Source: Mucilaginibacter pallidiroseus (GTDB lineage Bacteria > Bacteroidota > Bacteroidia > Sphingobacteriales > Sphingobacteriaceae). From it: DNA of 49,254 bases. The translations under genes were made by a program, and so were the position numbers. Each line of letters opens with the position of its first letter. Position 1 is the first letter of the stretch. The notes beneath the pieces were generated by a model, which was not told the DNA's origin, did no database searches, and saw only the letters and a list, made by a program, of their open reading frames with translations. The stretch is from contig NZ_VOEJ01000013.1 in assembly GCF_007846085.1 (NCBI RefSeq), forward strand, positions 1-49,254, in the 5' to 3' direction. Below are positions 44,191 to 49,254 of this stretch, in pieces.

Positions 44191-45075
44191 ATGGCTAATT
44201 TAAAAGAAGTAAGAAACCGTATATCATCTGTAAGCTCAACCCAGCAGATCACCAAAGCCATGAAAATGGTTTCGGCAGCTAAGTTAAAAAGAGCGACCAA
44301 TGCTATCGTACAATTGCGCCCTTACGCCTACAAGCTAAAAGATTTGTTGGCTAACCTGTCTGCAAGTTTAGAGGATGGAGCATCTCCGTTCCTGCAAAAG
44401 CGTGAGCCTGTACGTGTTTTGGTTGTTGTGGTAACATCAAACCGTGGTTTGGCTGGTGCTTTCAATGCCAATGCAATTAAAACTGCCAATAACATTATTG
44501 CCGAGAAATACGGCGAGCAGTTAAAGGCAGGCAATGTATCAATTGTAGCTATAGGTAAAAAAGCGCAGGAATTTTATCAGCGTCGTAAATACAATGTGGT
44601 GGGTAACAATAATGATCTTTACCTCGATCTGAATTTTACCAACACATCAAAAATTACTGAGGCTATAATGGACGGCTTTTTGAATGGTCAGTATGACCGT
44701 GTAGAGTTGGTGTATAACCACTTCCGTAATGCCGCCATTCAGCATTTAATTACAGAGCAGTTATTGCCTGTGCCAGCTCCAGAAGAGAAAACCGAAAACA
44801 AAAGTACCCAGGTTGACTACATACTCGAGCCATCAAAAGAGGAAATTGTTGAGCAATTGATCTCTAAAAATATCAAGATCCAGCTTTACCGCGCTGTATT
44901 AGACTCACATGCTTCGGAGCATGGTGCCCGTATGACCGCGATGGACAAAGCAACAGAAAACGCAGGCGACCTGTTGAAAGCCCTGAAACTTTCATACAAC
45001 CAGGCGCGCCAGGCAGCCATCACTACCGAGCTTACCGAGATTGTGAGTGGTGCGGCAGCGTTAAGCGCTTCGTAA
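44191..45075 (+). CDS. atpG: F1Fo ATP synthase subunit gamma
   Basis: A 294-residue central-stalk rotor. The N-terminal helix is ANLKEVRNRISSVSSTQQITKAMKMVSAAKL. The C-terminal helix reads EHGARMTAMDKATENAGDLL and ends TTELTEIVSGAAALSAS. It is the last gene of the operon: atpD (beta) and atpC (epsilon) do not follow, and a terminator begins 17 bases after the stop. In many Bacteroidota these two form a separate operon. Confidence 0.97.
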   Translation: MANLKEVRNRISSVSSTQQITKAMKMVSAAKLKRATNAIVQLRPYAYKLKDLLANLSASLEDGASPFLQKREPVRVLVVVVTSNRGLAGAFNANAIKTANNIIAEKYGEQLKAGNVSIVAIGKKAQEFYQRRKYNVVGNNNDLYLDLNFTNTSKITEAIMDGFLNGQYDRVELVYNHFRNAAIQHLITEQLLPVPAPEEKTENKSTQVDYILEPSKEEIVEQLISKNIKIQLYRAVLDSHASEHGARMTAMDKATENAGDLLKALKLSYNQARQAAITTELTEIVSGAAALSAS

Positions 45076-45091
45076 GCTTTCCAAGCACATA

Positions 45092-45132
45092 AACAAGAAA
45101 GGCTTTCCAGAATTGGAAAGCCTTTCTTGTTT
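45092..45132 (+). terminator. Rho-independent terminator of the atp operon
   Basis: AACAAGAAAGGCTTTCCA pairs with TGGAAAGCCTTTCTTGTT across a four-base loop and is followed by a short T-rich stretch. Confidence 0.88.
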
Positions 45133-45160
45133 ATAGGTATTTTGTAAAATCAAAATTCAT

Positions 45161-45247
45161 GTCATTTCGAGCGCTAGCGCGGCAATCTCCTCGTTTGCTA
45201 TTATAAACGCGATGAGATTGCCACATCGCTGCGCTCTTCGCAATGAC
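45161..45247. repeat. REP/MITE-like inverted repeat (GTCATTGCGAG family)
   Basis: The left arm is 45161-45189 (GTCATTTCGAGCGCTAGCGC...). The right arm is 45214-45247 (GAGATTGCCACATCGCTGCG..., ending CGCAATGAC). They are inverted, imperfect copies and of the same family as 13504-13580. The element lies in the convergent gap between atpG and the BSP peptidase gene. Confidence 0.7.
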
Positions 45248-45264
45248 ATATATATGATTGGATT

Positions 45265-45936
45265 TTATATAACCGGATTTGCACTATACTCTGCCCAAAG
45301 TTCGGTTACAGTTTTGCCTGTAATATCTTTCCAGGCGTTGTCTGTGTATTTATGATCGCGCATCAGGCTATCCATCTTCTTAACAAAGCCCTTTTTAACT
45401 TTCTTTTCAATCCAGGTGAAAAAGCGGGCGGTAACACGGTAGCTGTTATCGTAGTTTTGTTTGGCGCTATAGTCTGGCAGTTTCCAGTTTGCAGCAGGAT
45501 TGGCCACGCCAAATTGGTTGCGTACATAGTCGGCAATGCCTTCTGTTATCCACCACGGGCCATTTGTTTGTCCGTAGGCCTGGGCAATATGCATAACCTC
45601 GTGGGTAACTACATCAATATCGCCCGGATGCTTGGTCATATATGCAGCGCTGAATAACACACGGTCGTCGCTGGTGGCAGCGACACCCTTGTAGGCCGTA
45701 TCAATAAAAAAGCTTACGTTTCTTGATGTATTCTTGTTGTACTCTTTGGCTATTTTAGGATAAACCGCAAAAAAAGTATTGATCAGTTTTTGGCGCAGGC
45801 CATTGTCAAAGCTGGCATCATTGCCGGATACCGTAAGGGTGTAACCATCCTTTTTTATGGTGTCAATCTTTTGCGCGTAGCTGCACATTGCAGCGATAGC
45901 GAATAGTAAGGTGAGGATAAATGCAGGTGTTTTCAT
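45265..45936 (-). CDS. Basic secretory protein (BSP) family putative metallopeptidase
   Basis: A 223-residue secreted protein with a signal peptide (MKTPAFILTLLFAIAAMCSYAQ). The zinc-peptidase motif is HEVMH (His112-His116, Glu113), followed by WWITEGIADYVRNQFG, whose ADY segment supplies the likely third ligand. This pattern is that of plant/bacterial basic secretory proteins, thought to be peptidases. A single gene with a TATTTTTG box 4 bases before the ATG. Confidence 0.88.
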   Translation of the reverse strand: MKTPAFILTLLFAIAAMCSYAQKIDTIKKDGYTLTVSGNDASFDNGLRQKLINTFFAVYPKIAKEYNKNTSRNVSFFIDTAYKGVAATSDDRVLFSAAYMTKHPGDIDVVTHEVMHIAQAYGQTNGPWWITEGIADYVRNQFGVANPAANWKLPDYSAKQNYDNSYRVTARFFTWIEKKVKKGFVKKMDSLMRDHKYTDNAWKDITGKTVTELWAEYSANPVI

Positions 45937-45940
45937 ATAG

Positions 45941-45948
45941 CAAAAATA
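45941..45948 (-). promoter_or_regulatory. Candidate -7 box (TATTTTTG) for the BSP peptidase gene
   Basis: TATTTTTG on the minus strand matches TAnnTTTG and ends 4 bases before the start codon. No clear -33 partner was seen. Confidence 0.3.
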
Positions 45949-46001
45949 GCCTAAAAGGTTACTTAAAGGCCATTTTTGCGTAAAATGGTTGATACACGTA
46001 C

Positions 46002-46451
46002 TTAATCTTGTTCGGCTATTCTTTTAAGTTCATGCAGGGCTTTGGGCCAGGCATCATACATATAATCCATCATTTCCTTTGGGAAATCAGTGCCGCCCAT
46101 GTGTATTTCCAAATAGGTTTTACCGTTAGTCTCGGTAAGTGTGTAGTTCTCGAAGCCCCCAGCCATACCGCAGGCTGCTTCGCTCTCATAATCCTCAACG
46201 CCGCCTTTCACCTCGCCTAACATTTTAAGTGACATAAATTCGTTCGGCTTTTTATCTTCGATCATAGCAATTCCGCCATCTTTATTATGATCGAGAAATA
46301 ATACTTTGCTGCCCTTTTGCCAATCTGTTACCGCGTGCGAACCTTCGCAAAAAGGACTTGTCCATTGCGGGTATGTTTCGTCGCCCCAAAGTGTTTCCCA
46401 AACTTTTGATGGCGGCGCATCAATTTCGATGTTAAATTTTTTGTCTTCCAT
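46002..46451 (-). CDS. SRPBCC (AHSA1-like) domain protein
   Basis: A 149-residue START/Bet v1-fold protein with the entry KFNIEIDAPPSKVWETLWGDETYPQWTSPFCEGS and the C-terminal amphipathic helix DYMYDAWPKALHELKRIAEQ. This family binds hydrophobic ligands or acts as an Hsp90 co-chaperone; ligand unknown. ATG 46451 (MEDKKFNIEI) is preferred over an in-frame ATG seven codons upstream. Divergent from the MarR gene. Confidence 0.88.
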   Translation of the reverse strand: MEDKKFNIEIDAPPSKVWETLWGDETYPQWTSPFCEGSHAVTDWQKGSKVLFLDHNKDGGIAMIEDKKPNEFMSLKMLGEVKGGVEDYESEAACGMAGGFENYTLTETNGKTYLEIHMGGTDFPKEMMDYMYDAWPKALHELKRIAEQD

Positions 46452-46607
46452 AACTCTTAGGTTTATGATCAAATATCAATAAGGATAGGCAGATCCCGCG
46501 GGTGTAGAAGCGACAAATTACAGGCCAATCGCGACAAGCATCATAGTTAAACAATAATCCGTCGATTTAAGATTTGTATCTCTATACGCACTTATATACC
46601 TTGCGTA

Positions 46608-47099
46608 ATGAATTTATACCAAAGCCTCGGCTACTTGGTTTTGGGCAGCCGTTTAAGGCGCCTGAGCGAAACTTTCCTGTCCGAAATTAATCGCATCTAT
46701 CAAACAGAAAATATTGAGTTTGATGCAAGCTGGTTCCCGGTATTTTATCTGTTGTCAAAAAATGATTCACTTTCCATAAGGGAATTGAGCGATCAAACAG
46801 GTGTATCCCACCCGGCAGCGAGTCAGCTGATAACCAATTTGAAGGCAAAAGATATAGTAGAAACCACCGTAAGCACCGATGATGGACGAAAGCAATTGGT
46901 ACAATTGACTGAAAAGGGCAAGGCTATCCTTAATCAGATACTCCCGATATGGAACGCGATAACTGAAAGCATGGACGAAATGACCAAAAGCAACCCGGGT
47001 ATGGAAGGGTTACTGCCAGCCATAACTGCGCTTGAAGATAATTTTAAACCGGCCGACCTGCCTGCAAAAGTAAGTGCCAAAATCAGATCTGAAAGTTAA
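46608..47099 (+). CDS. MarR-family transcriptional regulator
   Basis: A 163-residue winged-helix repressor. The recognition region is LSIRELSDQTGVSHPAASQLITNLKAKDIVE, followed by the wing TVSTDDGRKQLVQLTEKGKAIL. Flanking helices form the dimer. Its TAA stop overlaps the ftcD ATG (TAATG, 47097-47101), so the two are translationally coupled. This hints that it senses something tied to histidine or folate metabolism, but that is inference. Confidence 0.9.
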   Translation: MNLYQSLGYLVLGSRLRRLSETFLSEINRIYQTENIEFDASWFPVFYLLSKNDSLSIRELSDQTGVSHPAASQLITNLKAKDIVETTVSTDDGRKQLVQLTEKGKAILNQILPIWNAITESMDEMTKSNPGMEGLLPAITALEDNFKPADLPAKVSAKIRSES

Positions 47100-48112
47100 T
47101 GGATCAGCTAATTGAATGTGTACCCAACTTTAGCGAGGGGGTAGACGAAAGTGTTATAAATGCTATCGCAATGGCGATTAAATCCGTTGCCGGCGTTAGT
47201 TTGTTAAACATAGACCCGGGCAAAGCGGCTAACCGTACGGTAATGACCTTTGTTGGGCCGCCCGATGCTGTTGTTGAAGCTGCTTTTTTAGCCATAAAAA
47301 GGGCAGGAGAGTTAATTGACATGAGCAGCCAAAAGGGGGAGCATCCACGTATGGGGGCAACAGATGTTTGCCCGTTGATCCCCATTGCCAATATTACGAT
47401 GGCCGAAACGGTTATGTATGCCCAAAAGTTGGCGAAACGGGTAGGTGCAGAACTTAATATCCCTATTTATTTATACGAGGAATCTCAGCCTGATAAAAGG
47501 CGCAGCAATCTTTCTGTAATACGTGGGGGCGAATATGAAGGATTTTTTGATAAGATAGAGCAACCCGGTTGGCAACCAGATTTTGGACCCCTTAACTATG
47601 ATGCAAAACGCGGCGCTACCGTAATTGGTGCACGTGAGTTTTTAATTGCGTACAATGTTAATCTCGATACAGAAGATGCCGATTTGGCTCATGAAATAGC
47701 TTGTGATGTGCGCGAGAGCGGGCGGAAGGTACGCGATAATAACGGCGTTGTCCAACAAATACCGGGCGCATTGAAAAGCGTAAAAGCCATTGGCTGGTAT
47801 ATCAAGGAATATGGCAAGGCGCAGGTATCTATGAACCTTACAAATATTAATATTACACCAATACATATTGCGTTTGATGAGGTTGTAAAATGTGCGAACC
47901 AGCGCGGCGTAAAAGTTACCGGCAGCGAGCTTATCGGGATGATACCTTTGAAGGCGTTAGTTGATGCCGGCCGTTATTTTGCAAACGAGAAAGGATCGAT
48001 GGAAGATCTGAGTCTTGAAGATTTGATAGCTCTCGCAATAGATACGATGGGAATGGATGAGCTTGCACCCTTTGAACCTGAGAAAAGAATAATTGAGTAT
48101 ATGCTCCGATAA
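47099..48112 (+). CDS. ftcD: Glutamate formimidoyltransferase
   Basis: A 337-residue enzyme that moves the formimino group of N-formimino-glutamate to tetrahydrofolate in histidine breakdown. Family segments in order: LIECVPNFSEGVDESVI, VAGVSLLNIDPGKAANRTVMTFVG, GEHPRMGATDVCPLIPI, IPIYLYEESQ, REFLIAYNVNLDT, AQVSMNLTNINITPIHIAFDEV and VTGSELIGMIPLKAL. Only the transferase is present; the cyclodeaminase domain of the animal fusion is absent. No hutH/U/I gene is in the window. Confidence 0.95.
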   Translation: MDQLIECVPNFSEGVDESVINAIAMAIKSVAGVSLLNIDPGKAANRTVMTFVGPPDAVVEAAFLAIKRAGELIDMSSQKGEHPRMGATDVCPLIPIANITMAETVMYAQKLAKRVGAELNIPIYLYEESQPDKRRSNLSVIRGGEYEGFFDKIEQPGWQPDFGPLNYDAKRGATVIGAREFLIAYNVNLDTEDADLAHEIACDVRESGRKVRDNNGVVQQIPGALKSVKAIGWYIKEYGKAQVSMNLTNINITPIHIAFDEVVKCANQRGVKVTGSELIGMIPLKALVDAGRYFANEKGSMEDLSLEDLIALAIDTMGMDELAPFEPEKRIIEYMLR

Positions 48113-48173
48113 TGGTTGGGTAATTACTATTTGGTGGCACAGTTGTTGGATAGTAGTTATTAAACTCATAACT

Positions 48174-48749
48174 ATGAAATACTTATCTAACCTTTTATTA
48201 GCCGGCTTGGTAGTTACAGCGGTATCATGCAAGCAAAAGGCAGAGAATAGCAGCAGTACAGATGCTGCGCTTGACAGTAACAAAAAAGAACTGGCAGCTA
48301 AAGATTCAACCGAGCTTAAAGATGATGCTGAGTTTGCGGTTACCGCAGCCAACGGTGGTATGCTGGAAGTTGAATTAGGCAAACTTGCTAAGACTAAGGC
48401 TGCATCTGCAGAAGTAAAACAGTTCGCAGATATGATGGTGACAAATCACTCCAAAGCAAACAAAGAATTAATGGAATTAGCAGGGGCTAAAGTGATTACA
48501 TTACCGGCTATACTAAGCAACGATAAGCAAAAGGATTATGATGATATGGCCAAATTAAGTGGCAGCGAGTTCGATAAAGCTTATACCGACTACATGGTTA
48601 AAGACCATAAAGAGGATATAGAGGAATTTAAAAAGGAAGCAAGCGAGGGTAAGGATGCTGAATTCAAAGCATTTGCTGCAAAGCATGTCCCAATTTTACA
48701 GCATCACCTGGAAATGGCCGAGAAGGCACAGGCTGCTGTTAAAAAGTAG
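48174..48749 (+). CDS. DUF4142 ferritin-like lipoprotein
   Basis: A 191-residue lipoprotein (signal MKYLSNLLLAGLVVTAVSC, Cys19). A Ser/Asp-rich linker precedes a helical DUF4142 domain: FAVTAANGGMLEVELGKLAKTKAASAEVKQFADMMVTNHSKANKEL, later YMVKDHKEDIEEFKKEA and PILQHHLEMAEKAQ. The fold is predicted ferritin-like, but metal ligands are not convincing. ATG 48174 is chosen because the signal peptide starts there. Probably envelope-located and stress-related in the family; here it stands alone. Confidence 0.9.
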   Translation: MKYLSNLLLAGLVVTAVSCKQKAENSSSTDAALDSNKKELAAKDSTELKDDAEFAVTAANGGMLEVELGKLAKTKAASAEVKQFADMMVTNHSKANKELMELAGAKVITLPAILSNDKQKDYDDMAKLSGSEFDKAYTDYMVKDHKEDIEEFKKEASEGKDAEFKAFAAKHVPILQHHLEMAEKAQAAVKK

Positions 48750-48785
48750 TTTGTGAAAGCCGTTAGGCTTACATTGTAATCAGCA

Positions 48786-48826
48786 AAACGCAAAAGAGCC
48801 GCTAAGATTAGCGGCTCTTTTGCGTT
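48786..48826. terminator. Bidirectional Rho-independent terminator
   Basis: AACGCAAAAGAGCCGCTAA pairs with TTAGCGGCTCTTTTGCGTT (stem core GAGCCGCTAA/TTAGCGGCTC), with T-rich ends both ways. It serves the DUF4142 gene and the convergent nagB. Confidence 0.9.
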
Positions 48827-48842
48827 GAAATGTATGTATTGG

Positions 48843-49254
48843 TTAAAACTCGTAACGTACGAAGGCTTCCATGGCAGCGTATTCGGCAAGGCCAAGCTTG
48901 TCATAAGACTGGGCAGTTTCGCGGTTGCGGTCCTCGGCACGTACCCAAAACTCCCTTGCATCATCACCCGGGAAAACAGGCAGATCCTTTTGCGACTGGT
49001 GCTTGAAGATGGCATGGCGCTTGCGGATCACCTCGGCGGGCGACAGCGGCACAGCCATCTCGATCTCATGCGTAGGAAACTCCTGCCATGCACCGCGGTA
49101 CAGCCACATCCAGCAGTCCTTTACCCATTCCTCGGTTTCCTTCAAACGGGTTAAGGCAGCCAGGATAATGTTGAAGCATACGATGTGCGTCCCGTTAGGG
49201 TCGGCAAAGTCGCCCGCTGCAAATACCTGGTGAGGCTTTATCTTTTGCAGCAGC
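48843..49254 (-). CDS. nagB: Glucosamine-6-phosphate deaminase, C-terminal part (continues beyond window)
   Basis: The minus-strand frame is open from the window edge to the stop at 48843 (137 codons). It reads KPHQVFAAGDFADPNGTHIV, WMWLYRGAWQEFPTHEIEMAVPL, SPAEVIRKRHAIFKHQSQK, FPGDD and the end AYEAF-like EAFVRYEF. This matches the C-terminal LmbE-like region of the long (about 640-residue) Bacteroidota NagB, which converts glucosamine-6-phosphate to fructose-6-phosphate and ammonia. The deaminase domain itself lies outside the window. Confidence 0.85.
   Translation of the reverse strand, partial: LLQKIKPHQVFAAGDFADPNGTHIVCFNIILAALTRLKETEEWVKDCWMWLYRGAWQEFPTHEIEMAVPLSPAEVIRKRHAIFKHQSQKDLPVFPGDDAREFWVRAEDRNRETAQSYDKLGLAEYAAMEAFVRYEF

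Noticed and set aside
47957..48382. 141-codon minus-strand frame across the ftcD end and DUF4142 start
   Set aside because: It spans two real plus-strand genes, and its Ser/Leu-rich composition is that of an antisense frame.

Overview
The window looks like a chromosomal segment of a Bacteroidota bacterium, most likely Sphingobacteriaceae (Mucilaginibacter- or Pedobacter-like). The evidence is a gliding/type IX secretion cluster (gldKLMN plus a SprE/PorW-type TPR lipoprotein), a TonB-linked outer-membrane barrel paired with a GLPGLI protein, DUF4271 and DUF4286 proteins, an ATP synthase operon lacking beta and epsilon, TAnnTTTG promoter boxes, and few Shine-Dalgarno sequences. The genus is an inference from gene content and protein style.

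Layout. The window opens with the 3' end of a 5S rRNA and its terminator. 0.3-2.4 kb: an oxidoreductase/sugar isomerase pair. 2.4-9.0 kb, minus strand: TonB-type barrel plus GLPGLI protein behind an operator-like repeat array, an orphan rfbC with DUF4286, and a TPR protein. 9.2-13.4 kb, plus strand: an S9-peptidase-fold lipoprotein that has lost its catalytic Ser and His, followed 6 bp later by a sensor histidine kinase and then an OmpR-class regulator. 13.6-16.4 kb, minus: methyltransferase, UbiA-like membrane protein and membrane-anchored metallophosphoesterase. 16.4-19.2 kb, minus: a ChlI/MoxR-like AAA+ ATPase with its VWA partner. 19.3-24.6 kb, minus: PfkB sugar kinase with a coupled small ORF, two tandem JmjC-like cupin hydroxylases, a fasciclin protein and HemW. 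24.7-31.5 kb, plus: DUF4271, hemD and gldKLMN. 31.7-39.2 kb, minus: uvrC, a frameshifted four-helix-bundle gene, PBP1A and SprE/PorW. 39.3-45.1 kb, plus: atpZ, a small membrane protein, atpB-E-F-H-A-G. 45.3-49.25 kb: BSP-type peptidase, SRPBCC protein, MarR regulator coupled to ftcD, DUF4142 lipoprotein, and the 3' end of nagB running off the window.

How it works together. GldL/GldM form the proton-driven inner-membrane motor of type IX secretion, GldK/GldN the periplasmic ring, and SprE/PorW a periplasmic link; the latter is co-transcribed with a peptidoglycan synthase. The atp operon encodes all of Fo plus delta, alpha and gamma, and three of its spacers hold strong inverted repeats. The most novel-looking unit is the pseudo-peptidase/histidine kinase/response regulator operon: a degraded hydrolase fold on the cell envelope that could act as the sensing partner of the kinase. 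No CRISPR array, prophage or insertion sequence was seen. Several intergenic regions carry dispersed palindromic or word-like repeats. No gene-free stretch exceeds 300 bases.
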